Shown: piece after piece, positions 45,189-53,662 of the stretch
How positions within the stretch are numbered: position 1 is the first letter of the stretch
Layout: each line of letters starts with the position of its first letter
From: Pararhodobacter aggregans
GTDB lineage: Bacteria > Pseudomonadota > Alphaproteobacteria > Rhodobacterales > Rhodobacteraceae
Length of the DNA stretch: 64,000 nt
Reading direction: 5' to 3'
NCBI RefSeq assembly: GCF_003075525.1
Contig: NZ_QDDR01000012.1
Span: 1 to 64,000 of the forward strand
Translations under genes and position numbers: made by a program
Notes under the pieces: generated by a model
What the model was told of the DNA's origin: nothing
The model's database searches: none
What the model saw: the letters and a program-made list of their open reading frames with translations, nothing else

Positions 45189-46055
45189 ATGGAAGACTGG
45201 GATGACTATCGGTATTTTCTGGCCGTCGTGCGCGAAGGCAGCATTGCCGCCGCCGCTCAGCTGCTGCGCGTGAATGACACGACGGTATCGCGCCGCATCT
45301 CGGCGCTCGAAGCTGCGCTGGATACGAGGCTTTTCGACCGGCGCCGGACGGGTTTCGTCCCGACCGCCGAGGCGGCCTCGCTGATTCCGGCTGCCGAAGA
45401 GGTAGAAGCCGGTGCCAAGCGGATCGCGCGGTTGACCCTGGCGCAGGACCGGCGTCTGGAGGGTCCGCTGCGCGTCACCGCCCCGTTGGTCCTGCTGCGC
45501 TACGTCCTGATGCCCATCGCGGCGCAGGTCGCCGCGCGCTATCCCGGGATCACGTTGCACCTCCAGGGTGCCGACGAAATCGCCAACCTCATCAACCGCG
45601 AGGCCGATGTCGCCATCAGGGTGACGGCTGCGCCGATGGACACCCTGCACGGCTACAGGATCTGCGATGCGGTATCCGGGCTCTACGCCGCGCCCGCGCT
45701 GCTGGAGCGTCGCGGGCTTGATGCCGCCAGCGCCCTAGAGGCGCAGGATCTGGAATGGATCGCGCAGGAAGACGACGTGGCGCGCGCAACCTGGCAGGGT
45801 CGGTTCTTTCCGGCCGGAAGACAGGTTTGTCATTGCGACAACAAGGTCACCGCGATCGGGGCCGCGCTGCAGGGCATGGGCGTGGTGGAACTGCCCGTGC
45901 TCATCGGCGATGCCGAACCGGGGCTAGAGCGGCTCGCGGGTTTCACGGCGACGTCGGACAAGGGCATCTGGGTGCTCTACCACCGCGATCTGCGCAACAC
46001 CGCCCGCGTCCGCGCCTTCGTGGACATGGTGCGAGCCGCCCCGACCCTGGGGTGA
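45189..46055 (+). CDS. LysR-family transcriptional regulator
   Basis: A 288-residue LysR protein. It begins WDDYRYFLAVVREGSIAAAA, has the helix-turn-helix LLRVNDTTVSRRISALEAAL, and an effector domain after residue 90. The pattern matches the CrgA/AaeR-like subgroup. Divergent from the exported MBL hydrolase, it may also control cluster B, whose aldehyde dehydrogenase gene converges on it 10 bp away. The effector is unknown. Confidence 0.9.
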   Translation: MEDWDDYRYFLAVVREGSIAAAAQLLRVNDTTVSRRISALEAALDTRLFDRRRTGFVPTAEAASLIPAAEEVEAGAKRIARLTLAQDRRLEGPLRVTAPLVLLRYVLMPIAAQVAARYPGITLHLQGADEIANLINREADVAIRVTAAPMDTLHGYRICDAVSGLYAAPALLERRGLDAASALEAQDLEWIAQEDDVARATWQGRFFPAGRQVCHCDNKVTAIGAALQGMGVVELPVLIGDAEPGLERLAGFTATSDKGIWVLYHRDLRNTARVRAFVDMVRAAPTLG

Positions 46056-46065
46056 GGACCCGTTC

Positions 46066-47496
46066 CTAGGCCACGAATTGTGACACGTATTTGGTGGTCA
46101 GGTAGCCTGCGACACCCTCGCTTCCGCCTTCCGAGCCATTGCCGCTTTGCCCGACGCCGCCGAAGGGCGTTTCGGGCAAGGAAATCTGCGGCGTGTTGAT
46201 GCCGATCATGCCCGCCCGCAGACCGTTGGCGACGCGATGCTGGGTGCGGATCGACCGGGTATAGCAATAGGCGGCAAGCCCGTAGGGCAGGGCGTTGGCC
46301 CGGGCGATCGCCGTGTCCAGATCGTCGAAGCGGATCAGGGCGGCAATCGGCCCGAAGGGTTCGTCGTTCAGGATTGCGGCATCCGCAGGCAATTGGTCAA
46401 CCACGGTCGGCGCAAAGAAATTCCCGGGACCCTTCCGGGCCACACCGCCGGTCAGCACGCGTCCCCCCCGGGCGCGTGCATCCTCGCTCATCGCCTCGAT
46501 GCGCCGCAGCTGGCGGGCCGAGGCCAGGGGGCCCATCTGGGTCCCGGCCGCCAATCCGTGACCGAGCCGCAGGGCGGCGGCCCGCTGGCTGAAGGCCGAA
46601 GCGAAGCGGTCGTAGATATCGGCATGCACGAAAATGCGGGTCGGCGAATTGCAGACCTGACCGCAATTGCGGAACTTGCTGGCTGTAAGCGTGGCTGCGG
46701 TGGCCTCGATATCGACATCGCGGTCGATGATCGTCGGGGCGTGCCCGCCAAGCTCCAAGGTTGCCTTTACCACCTTGTCCGCGGCGATCCGGGACAAGTG
46801 TCTGCCCACATCGGTGCTGCCGGTGAACGACAGCTTGGCGATGCGCCCGGACTCCAGAAAAGCGGTGCTGAGCAGGGCATTCGAGCCGAACACCAGGTTG
46901 GCCACTCCCGGCGGCAAACCGGCTTCGGCCAAGGCCGTGATCACCGCCGTCGCGGCCGAAGGAACCTGCTTGCTGCCGATCAGCACCGCCGAGCAGCCCG
47001 CTGCGAGGGCCTCGCTGAATTTGCGGGCGACGAACATCAGCGGCACGTTCCAGGACGGGATCAGCAGGCAGATTCCGACCGGCTCGCGCTGCACATACTG
47101 GTGAAACCTCGGATCGCGCGGCGGGATCAGCCGCCCGTATTGCCGTTGCCCCTCGGCGGCGGACCATTCCATCATCTCGGCCGAGACCGACACCTCCAGG
47201 CGGGCCTCGGCCAGCGGCTTGCCCTGCTCGCAGACGATGGCGCGGGCATGGGCTTCGGCATCGCGCCGCAAGATCGCAGCGGCGCGGCGCAGGATCTCGC
47301 CACGCTCGGCAGGCGAGACATGCCGCCAATGGGCGAAACCCCTTTCGGCGCAATCTAGGATACCGGCAACGGCTTCCGGCGGGGTGAGGGCGATCGAGCC
47401 GAGCTCTTCGCCGCTGGCCGGATCGACAGAAGCCACCCATTCCGCAAGACCGCCCTGCCATTCCCCGTTCACGAATCCGACATGACGGTTCACCAT
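46066..47496 (-). CDS. Aldehyde dehydrogenase (succinate-semialdehyde/benzaldehyde-type)
   Basis: A 476-residue aldehyde dehydrogenase with catalytic C282 in RNCGQVCNSPTR, general base E248 in LELGGHAPTI and N150 in IPSWNVPL. The sequence class differs from the tandem pair at 24042. It would oxidise the aldehyde released by the retro-aldol step proposed for cluster B. The ATG at 47496 gives VNRHVGFVNGEW, a normal N-terminus. It is the last gene of the cluster B minus-strand operon, 16 bp after the lactonase gene. Confidence 0.92.
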   Translation of the reverse strand: MVNRHVGFVNGEWQGGLAEWVASVDPASGEELGSIALTPPEAVAGILDCAERGFAHWRHVSPAERGEILRRAAAILRRDAEAHARAIVCEQGKPLAEARLEVSVSAEMMEWSAAEGQRQYGRLIPPRDPRFHQYVQREPVGICLLIPSWNVPLMFVARKFSEALAAGCSAVLIGSKQVPSAATAVITALAEAGLPPGVANLVFGSNALLSTAFLESGRIAKLSFTGSTDVGRHLSRIAADKVVKATLELGGHAPTIIDRDVDIEATAATLTASKFRNCGQVCNSPTRIFVHADIYDRFASAFSQRAAALRLGHGLAAGTQMGPLASARQLRRIEAMSEDARARGGRVLTGGVARKGPGNFFAPTVVDQLPADAAILNDEPFGPIAALIRFDDLDTAIARANALPYGLAAYCYTRSIRTQHRVANGLRAGMIGINTPQISLPETPFGGVGQSGNGSEGGSEGVAGYLTTKYVSQFVA

Positions 47497-47512
47497 GGTT
47501 CCGAACCCTTGC

Positions 47513-48385
47513 TCATTGCCAATGGGCGGGTGGCAGGCCCGCGACGGGCGCCTGAAAAGTCGCCAGCCGGGTCTGACCCAGTCCGCCGACATGAACGGTC
47601 CGCAGATCGGGCCCGCAGAACGTCAGGCTCGAGGGATGGTCGAGAATGGCGCCGTCCGGGTCTTCGAACACCAGATGGGCGGTTCCGTCCGGGGCGATCG
47701 CATAGAGACGATTGCGCGTGATCTCGGTCACCCAGAGGTTTCCGGCGGCATCGAAGCGGATCCCGTCGATCAGGGCACCGTCGAAGATCGGGTCCGGCCC
47801 GAAGACCTCGCGCGGGCCCAGACTGCCATCGGGGCGCAGCCGCGCGCGCGACACCCTGCCGCCCCGGGTTTCCGCGATGTAGAGCCAGTCCATCGCGGCA
47901 TCCAGACGCACCTCGTTGGTGAAGAGCAGCCCGTCCGTGACGATCCGTGGCCCCTTGTGATCCATCACGATGACATAGCCGTCGGGGACGTCGCTCTCCA
48001 ACGCCAGAAGATGATTGGAGAGCCTCGACGAGACCGAAAGCCAGAGCCGCCCCGTCGGATCCCGCTCGACGAAATTGGCCGCACCCACGGGAGCGCCCTC
48101 CACCCTGTCGAGGAAAACCTGTTCCGAGCCGTCCCGACCGACCTTGTAGAAGCGGCGCAGCGCGATATTCGCCATGAGGAAGCTGCCATCCTCGGACATG
48201 GTCATGCCGTTGGGTTTGCCACCCATCCGTCCGATCAGCCGCTGCCGGCCATCCGCGGCGATGGAGGTGATGGCGCCCCGGTTGTCCGACACCCAGAGCG
48301 CGCCGTCCCGTTCGGCGACGATGCATTCGGGGCGGCTCAACCCGTTGCCGGTAAAGGTGAAATCCGACGCGCTCAGTTCGAACAT
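47513..48385 (-). CDS. SMP-30/gluconolactonase-family protein
   Basis: A 290-residue six-bladed beta-propeller of the SMP-30/gluconolaconase/LRE family. Signatures include GLSRPECIVAERDGALWVSD, RMGGKPNGMTMSEDGSFLMAN, and the metal-site segments FVERDPTGRLWLSVS and TNEVRLDAAMDWLYIAE with GIRFDAAGNLWVTE. It should hydrolyse a lactone using calcium or a similar metal. It lies 15 bp downstream of the SDR gene in the same operon. Confidence 0.88.
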   Translation of the reverse strand: MFELSASDFTFTGNGLSRPECIVAERDGALWVSDNRGAITSIAADGRQRLIGRMGGKPNGMTMSEDGSFLMANIALRRFYKVGRDGSEQVFLDRVEGAPVGAANFVERDPTGRLWLSVSSRLSNHLLALESDVPDGYVIVMDHKGPRIVTDGLLFTNEVRLDAAMDWLYIAETRGGRVSRARLRPDGSLGPREVFGPDPIFDGALIDGIRFDAAGNLWVTEITRNRLYAIAPDGTAHLVFEDPDGAILDHPSSLTFCGPDLRTVHVGGLGQTRLATFQAPVAGLPPAHWQ

Positions 48386-48400
48386 GACAGCTGCTTTCCC

Positions 48401-49183
48401 TCACAGGCCCTTGGTCATGCCGCCGTCGATATCGATCGCGGCACCATGGATGAAGCTGCCCGCCTCGGAGAGCAGAAAGGCGATCAGGCCGGCGACATCG
48501 CCGGGCTGGCCAAAGCGGGTGATCTTCAGATCGGCGATCATCTCGCGTCCCGCTCGGTCCAGGTCACCGTGGCCGGCGTCGCGGGCCCGCTGTTGCAGCA
48601 GGCTGTCCAGACGTCCGGTGTCGATCCAGCCCGGGTTGATCGCGTTGACCCGCACCCCGTCGCGGCGGCCTGTCTCGGCCAGCGCCTTGTTGAAATTCAG
48701 CAGCGCGGCGCAGATCGTCCCGCCGATCAGCGAGCTTTCCGAAGGGGAATGCGCCAGCGCGCCGGCAATGGTGATCGCCGATCCTTTCGCTTCCGCGAGG
48801 TGAGGCCAGGCGGCGCGGGTCAGGGCGACCGTGCCGAAGAACTTGACGGCAAAGCCGTGCTGCCAGTCGGCATCGCCCAAGTCCAGCAGGGTGCCGCGGC
48901 GGGTCGCCCCGGCGCAGTTTATCAGCGCATCGAGGCGCCCGAACCGCGCCACGACCTGCCCGACCAGGTCGGGTGCGGCAGCGGCATCGGCCAGATCGGC
49001 AGGAATCGCCAGCACATCGGTCAGCGTCGCCAGCTCGGCCACGGCGTCGGACAGATGCGGCGTATCCAGCGCGGCCACGGCCAGGGCATAGCCGCGGGCG
49101 GCCAGGGTTCTGGCGGTCTCGCGTCCGATCCCCTGGCTGCCGCCCGTAATCATCGCGACGGGCTTTTGCGACAGGTTGGTCAT
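48401..49183 (-). CDS. Short-chain dehydrogenase/reductase
   Basis: A 260-residue classical SDR with cofactor motif TGGSQGIG at about 14-21, and NCAG in LINCAGAT. The catalytic tyrosine is not in a standard YxxSK context: the expected region reads SPSESSLIGGTICAALLNFNKAL, where the YxxxK pair is missing or moved, so activity may differ from the family norm. The C-terminal IDGGMTKGL is typical. The start overlaps the BKACE stop (ATGA). Confidence 0.8.
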   Translation of the reverse strand: MTNLSQKPVAMITGGSQGIGRETARTLAARGYALAVAALDTPHLSDAVAELATLTDVLAIPADLADAAAAPDLVGQVVARFGRLDALINCAGATRRGTLLDLGDADWQHGFAVKFFGTVALTRAAWPHLAEAKGSAITIAGALAHSPSESSLIGGTICAALLNFNKALAETGRRDGVRVNAINPGWIDTGRLDSLLQQRARDAGHGDLDRAGREMIADLKITRFGQPGDVAGLIAFLLSEAGSFIHGAAIDIDGGMTKGL

Positions 49184-50133
49184 GCCATCCTCCTCGTGGC
49201 TGAAAAGCGGGTGTTCTCGCGGCCCTTGAGCCCGAGGATCTCGCGCGTCTCGTCGGGCGTGGCGACGGACAGACCCATCCCTTCGACCAGGGCGCGCGCC
49301 GTTTCGACCTGCTCCCGGTTCGAGACCGAGAGGCGCCCCTTTCCTGCCCAGAGATTGTCTTCAAGCCCGACGCGGATGTTTCCGCCCAGGGACAGGCCCG
49401 TTGCAGCCACGCGCATCTGGTGTCGGCCCGCGCCCAGGACGGACCAGCGGTAATCCGCGCCGAACAGGCGGTCGGCGGTCCGGCGCATATGGGCGATGTC
49501 TTCCGGATGATTGCCGATGCCCCCCAGCAGGCCGAAGACGCTTTGCACGAAGAACGGCGGCGTCACGAGGCCGCGACCGACGAAATGGGCCAAGGTGTAG
49601 AGATGGCCGATGTCATAGCATTCGAACTCGAACCGGGTTCCCCCCGCGCCGCAAGCGGCCATCGCCTGTTCGATATCGGCCAGGGAATTGCGGAAGATGT
49701 TCGCACGACTTCCCTCGAGATAGTCGCGTTCCCAGTCGTGCCGGAACTCGGAATAGCGGTCGAGCATCGGGTAAAGCCCGAAATTCATGCTGCCCATGTT
49801 CATCGAGGCCAGCTCCGGCTCGAACATGATCACCGGCTTGATCCTCTCGGCCACGCTCATCGTCGGCGCGCCGCCGGTCGTCAGGTTCAGCACGGCATCG
49901 GTTCGCTGCGACAAGGCCGCAAGGATCGGGGCGAAGGCCTCGGCGCTCTGATCGGGGCGGCCTGTCTGCGGATCGCGCGCATGCAGGTGCAGCACCGACG
50001 CTCCCGCCTCGGCGGCGCCGAGGGCCGAGGCGACGATTTCCTCGGGCGTGACAGGAAGATGGGGCGACATGGACGGCGTGTGAATCGAGCCCGTTATCGC
50101 ACAGGTGATGATGATCTTGTCGCTGGTGCTCAT
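49180..50133 (-). CDS. BKACE-family (3-keto-5-aminohexanoate cleavage enzyme-like, DUF849) protein
   Basis: A 317-residue TIM barrel of the beta-keto acid cleavage enzyme family, which converts a beta-keto acid plus acetyl-CoA to acetoacetate plus a new acyl-CoA. The zinc ligands are visible as H49 and H51 in LHLHARDP and E258 in VGLEDNLW. Family members differ in the side chain they accept, so the substrate cannot be named. It is coupled to both neighbours by four-base overlaps (DUF35 gene upstream, SDR downstream), so it belongs to the CoA-linked route of cluster B. Confidence 0.93.
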   Translation of the reverse strand: MSTSDKIIITCAITGSIHTPSMSPHLPVTPEEIVASALGAAEAGASVLHLHARDPQTGRPDQSAEAFAPILAALSQRTDAVLNLTTGGAPTMSVAERIKPVIMFEPELASMNMGSMNFGLYPMLDRYSEFRHDWERDYLEGSRANIFRNSLADIEQAMAACGAGGTRFEFECYDIGHLYTLAHFVGRGLVTPPFFVQSVFGLLGGIGNHPEDIAHMRRTADRLFGADYRWSVLGAGRHQMRVAATGLSLGGNIRVGLEDNLWAGKGRLSVSNREQVETARALVEGMGLSVATPDETREILGLKGRENTRFSATRRMA

Positions 50134-50555
50134 TCGGGGGCCCTCAGGAAAGCCGGGATCGCCACACCCTGTTCATGGCGGATCGCCAGCCTCAGCGGCT
50201 GGTCGAGGTGCAATTGCGCACAGATCTCCTGCTCGGGATCGAGTCCCACCACGTTCGAGATCAGCCGCGGCCCCTCGTCCAGCTCGACCACGGCAACGTT
50301 GTAGGGCACCCGGTCCTCGAAAGCCGGGTTGAAGGCGCGGTGATAGACCACCCAGCTGATCAGCTTGGCGCCCCCTGAGGCCGGAACCCAGCCGATATCG
50401 GGGCCGAGGCAGCCGGGGCATTGGCTGCGGGCCGGCAGCCAGGCCGTGCCGCAGGACAAGCAGCGCTGATAGAGCAGATGGCCCTTGCCGAGCGCCTCCC
50501 AATAGGGTGCGCTCAGATCATCGATGTCGGGGCGGGGAAACGCGGCCGGGCTCAT
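50130..50555 (-). CDS. DUF35 OB-fold protein with zinc ribbon, partner of thiolase-like protein
   Basis: A 141-residue protein with a rubredoxin-like zinc ribbon (C32, C35, C46, C49) followed by an OB fold (WVVYHRAFNPAFEDRVPYNVAVVELDEG is the typical core). DUF35 proteins bind acyl-CoA and form complexes with thiolase-like proteins. The steroid-degrading ChsH2/Ltp2 aldolase is the best-known case. It lies 13 bp downstream of such a thiolase-like gene here. Confidence 0.92.
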   Translation of the reverse strand: MSPAAFPRPDIDDLSAPYWEALGKGHLLYQRCLSCGTAWLPARSQCPGCLGPDIGWVPASGGAKLISWVVYHRAFNPAFEDRVPYNVAVVELDEGPRLISNVVGLDPEQEICAQLHLDQPLRLAIRHEQGVAIPAFLRAPE

Positions 50556-50568
50556 CCTGCAGGCTCCT

Positions 50569-51693
50569 TCATTGTCCGAGGATCAGGGTCGAATGGGTAT
50601 GCATCACCCCGCCCTGGTTCGAGATGGCGCAGGTCCGCGCGCCTGAGATCTGGTTGGCGGCCGTCCCGCGCATCTGGCGCACCCCTTCGAGGATCAGTTG
50701 CAGCCCCGGCATCCCCGTCTCGGACAAGAGCCCGCCTGCGGTGTTGATCGGCAGATCGCCGTCCAGCGCGATCGCGCCGGAGGCACAGAAGGCACCCCCC
50801 TGTCCGCGCGGGCAGAAGCCATAATCCTCCAGCGACATCAGCGCCGTGATCGTGAAGCAATCATAGATCTGGGCCACGTCGATCTCGCGCGGGGTCAGGC
50901 CAGCCATGGCAAAGGCCGTCTGCGCCGAGGCCTTCGCCGCCGTGGTGGTCAGATCGGGGCGCAGCGCGACTTCCCACGATGTCTGTCCCTGGCCGAACCC
51001 GAGAATGGGGACGGGCGCCGAAATCCCCTCGCGCCGGGCGAAGCCGGCGCTGGTCAGCACCACCGCCGCACCGCCGTCCGAGACCAGGCAGCAATCGTCG
51101 CGGCGCAGGGGCTCAACCACCATCGGACTGTCCATATAGGCGTCCAAAGTCAGCGGCTTGCGCAGCTGCGCGCGCGGATTGGTGGCGCCATTCGCCCGGC
51201 AGACGACCGAGATCGCCCCCAATTGTTCCGGGGTCGTTCCAAACTGGCCCATGTGACGCTGTGCGATCATCGCATAACCGGCGGGGATGCCGAACCAGCC
51301 GAAGATCTCGTCATTGCCCCAGGCCTTGTCATAGGCCTGCCGCGTTCCCGATTTCGGATTGTCGGCAAAGGTCACCACCGCGACCTCGCATTGTCCGGCG
51401 GCAATCGCCATCGCCGCGTAGCCGACCAGCGAGGCGTTGGCGGCCCCTCCCTGATCCCAGACCCCCCCGATCCGCGGCACGATTCCCAGATGCTCGGCCA
51501 GTTTCTGGCCGTACATGAATTCGAACCGCGAGGTCGGGAACTTGACGAACAAGCCGTCAACCCGGTCTTTGGCGATGCCCGCATCGGCCAGCGCATGGCG
51601 CACCGCCTCGGCGTTCAGCGAATAGGTCGAGCGACCCGGCAACTTGCCGAAGGCGGTCTGTCCGATCCCCGCGATGACGACCTCGCCGCGCAT
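50569..51693 (-). CDS. Thiolase-like protein (SCP-x/Ltp2 type), probable retro-aldolase lacking the thiolase cysteine
   Basis: A 374-residue thiolase fold. At the place where thiolases carry the nucleophilic cysteine (about residues 78-86) it reads VWDQGGAANA, so it cannot act as a normal thiolase. It keeps QIYDCFTIT around Y277 and NQGGVMHTHS near the end, as in the SCP-x/Ltp2 group. Ltp2-type proteins with a DUF35 partner cleave beta-hydroxyacyl-CoA by a retro-aldol reaction to a carbonyl compound and a shortened acyl-CoA. The ATG at 51693 overlaps the CoA-transferase stop (TGATG). Confidence 0.88.
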   Translation of the reverse strand: MRGEVVIAGIGQTAFGKLPGRSTYSLNAEAVRHALADAGIAKDRVDGLFVKFPTSRFEFMYGQKLAEHLGIVPRIGGVWDQGGAANASLVGYAAMAIAAGQCEVAVVTFADNPKSGTRQAYDKAWGNDEIFGWFGIPAGYAMIAQRHMGQFGTTPEQLGAISVVCRANGATNPRAQLRKPLTLDAYMDSPMVVEPLRRDDCCLVSDGGAAVVLTSAGFARREGISAPVPILGFGQGQTSWEVALRPDLTTTAAKASAQTAFAMAGLTPREIDVAQIYDCFTITALMSLEDYGFCPRGQGGAFCASGAIALDGDLPINTAGGLLSETGMPGLQLILEGVRQMRGTAANQISGARTCAISNQGGVMHTHSTLILGQ

Positions 51694-52886
51694 CAGATCA
51701 CGCCTTCGTCGCGCATCCGGGCATAGGCCTCGGGCGAGAGGCCCAGCCACTCCTGGAACACCGCCGCGTTGTCGCGGCCCAATTCCCCGGACGGGCGCAG
51801 GTCCACAGTGTCCTGCCCGTGAAACCGAAGGGCGGATCGGGGCAGGGCGACGCGGCCATACATCGGGTGGTCGATCCACTCCAGGGCGCCGCGCGCGTGC
51901 AGATGATCGTCGTTGATGACTTCGTCCAGCGTCCGGACCGGCGCGCAGGGGACCCGGTGCTCGGACAGGAGGTCGAAGAGCGGCTGCTTGGCATGTTGGC
52001 GGGTGAAGTCCGCGACCAGCGCATCGACGTCATCCATGCGCTCCACCCGCTGCTTCAGGGTCGCCAGCGCCGGATCCTCGGCCAGGTCCGGTCTCTGCAT
52101 CGCCTCGGTCAGCTGGATCCAGTGCTGGTCGGAAACGCAGATGATCGCGATATGGCCGTCGCTGGTCGGATAGACGTTGTAGGGAGCTTCGGCGAGGCCG
52201 GCATGGCGGTTGCCGGTCCGGGGCGGAATGTCGCCATGGCTGCCGTAATAGAGCCCCAGGGACGAGCTGAGCGAGGGATAGAGCGCCTCCATCATCGCCA
52301 CCTCGACCAGACGACCGCGGCCTGTCACCGCCCGGTCGTAGAGCGCGGTCACGAGACCGGCGTAGAGGTGGACGCCGCCGAAGAAATCGGCAATGGCGGG
52401 TCCGGCCTTGACCGGTGGCCGGTCGGGGAATCCCGTCGTGCTCATCACCCCCGTCATGGCCTGCACCGTCAGGTCCATCGCGGGGTATTTCGCCTTGGGG
52501 CCGGAACGGCCATAGCCCGACCCGGCGGCATAGACGATGTCGGGCTTGATCGCCTTCAGATCCTCATAGCCCACGCCAAGCTTGTCCATCGTGCCGGGCG
52601 CGTAGTTTTCGACCACCGCATCGGCGCGCTTCACCATCGCGCGGAAAAGATCCCGGCCCTGTTCGGTCTTCAGGTTCAGCGAGACCATGTCCTTGTTCGA
52701 ATTGAGCATCGCGAAGGGCAGGGCGGCGCCGCCGACCACGGTACGCCGCCGCAGCGGATCGCCGCGCGGGGGTTCGATCTTGATTACCCGCGCCCCCGCC
52801 ATCGCCAGCAGGAAGGTGCAATAGGGTCCGTTATAGATCTGGCCGACATCGATGATCGTCACGCCATACAAGGGTCCGGTGTTCAT
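51693..52886 (-). CDS. CaiB/BaiF-type (class III) CoA-transferase
   Basis: A 397-residue class III CoA-transferase. VTIIDVGQIYNGPYCTFLLA is near the N-terminus, the likely catalytic aspartate is in GPAIADFFGG, and GRSGPKAKYPAMDLTVQAMTG is conserved. It would activate the acid entering the cluster B route. It starts 2 bp after the hydratase stop, and is translationally linked to the thiolase-like gene. It is a counterpart of the enzyme at 20386 but not a close copy. Confidence 0.92.
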   Translation of the reverse strand: MNTGPLYGVTIIDVGQIYNGPYCTFLLAMAGARVIKIEPPRGDPLRRRTVVGGAALPFAMLNSNKDMVSLNLKTEQGRDLFRAMVKRADAVVENYAPGTMDKLGVGYEDLKAIKPDIVYAAGSGYGRSGPKAKYPAMDLTVQAMTGVMSTTGFPDRPPVKAGPAIADFFGGVHLYAGLVTALYDRAVTGRGRLVEVAMMEALYPSLSSSLGLYYGSHGDIPPRTGNRHAGLAEAPYNVYPTSDGHIAIICVSDQHWIQLTEAMQRPDLAEDPALATLKQRVERMDDVDALVADFTRQHAKQPLFDLLSEHRVPCAPVRTLDEVINDDHLHARGALEWIDHPMYGRVALPRSALRFHGQDTVDLRPSGELGRDNAAVFQEWLGLSPEAYARMRDEGVI

Positions 52887-52888
52887 CC

Positions 52889-53662
52889 CTATCTTCCTTC
52901 AAATCTGGGGGCGCGCTTCTGGGCGAAGGCGCGGGCGCCCTCCTCGACGTCGCCGGTCGTCTGCAAGAGCCTGTTTGCCATCTGCTCGGCGCGCAGGCCG
53001 CTTTGAAGATCCATGTCGTGGCTGCGCAAGGCCAGCTCCTTCGAGGCGCGGACAGCCAACGGTGCGTTGTCTGCAAGTTCCTGGGCCAGGGCGAGCGCGG
53101 CGGCTTCCAGCCGATCGCGGGGCACGATCCGATTGATCAACCCCCAGCGCAAAGCCTCCTCGGCCTCCATGCGGCGCCCGGTGAGCAGCAGCTCCATGCC
53201 GATGGCATGGGGCAATTGCTTGAGGATCCGCTGGGTTCCGCCGTTGGCCGCGATCACGCCCCGCCGGACCTCGGTCACTGCAAAGCTTGCCTCGGTCGAG
53301 GCCAGCCGGATGTCCGTCGCCATCATCAGGGTCATGCCCCCACCCAGGCAATAGCCGTTGATCGCCGCCACGACCGGCTTGTAAAGCTCGATCCCGCGGT
53401 TCAGCAGCATGCCGTTCTGCGGGTTCCAGAGGTCGGACAAGGGCGGGCCGGCGGCGACGAAATCCCTCAGGTCCGCGCCTGCGCAGAAGGCCCGGTCCCC
53501 GGCGCCGGAGATCACCACGGCCCGGACCGCATCGTCATCGCGAACGGCTATCCAGGCCTCGGTCAGCGCCGCGTAATGCGCCGCATCGAGCGCGTTCATT
53601 TTCTCGGGGCGGTTGATGGTGATCCGGGCCACCGGGCCATCGCGGACGAGGTCGATCGACAT
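52889..53662 (-). CDS. Enoyl-CoA hydratase (crotonase family)
   Basis: A 257-residue crotonase with both catalytic glutamates in place (FAVTEVRRG and AIGMELLLTG), and oxyanion segments CAGADLRDF and INGYCLGGG. It should hydrate a 2-enoyl-CoA, giving the beta-hydroxyacyl-CoA needed by the retro-aldolase. The ATG at 53662 overlaps the acyl-CoA dehydrogenase stop (TGATG). A TTG one codon upstream is less likely. Compare the crotonase at 18125, which lacks the second glutamate. Confidence 0.93.
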   Translation of the reverse strand: MSIDLVRDGPVARITINRPEKMNALDAAHYAALTEAWIAVRDDDAVRAVVISGAGDRAFCAGADLRDFVAAGPPLSDLWNPQNGMLLNRGIELYKPVVAAINGYCLGGGMTLMMATDIRLASTEASFAVTEVRRGVIAANGGTQRILKQLPHAIGMELLLTGRRMEAEEALRWGLINRIVPRDRLEAAALALAQELADNAPLAVRASKELALRSHDMDLQSGLRAEQMANRLLQTTGDVEEGARAFAQKRAPRFEGR

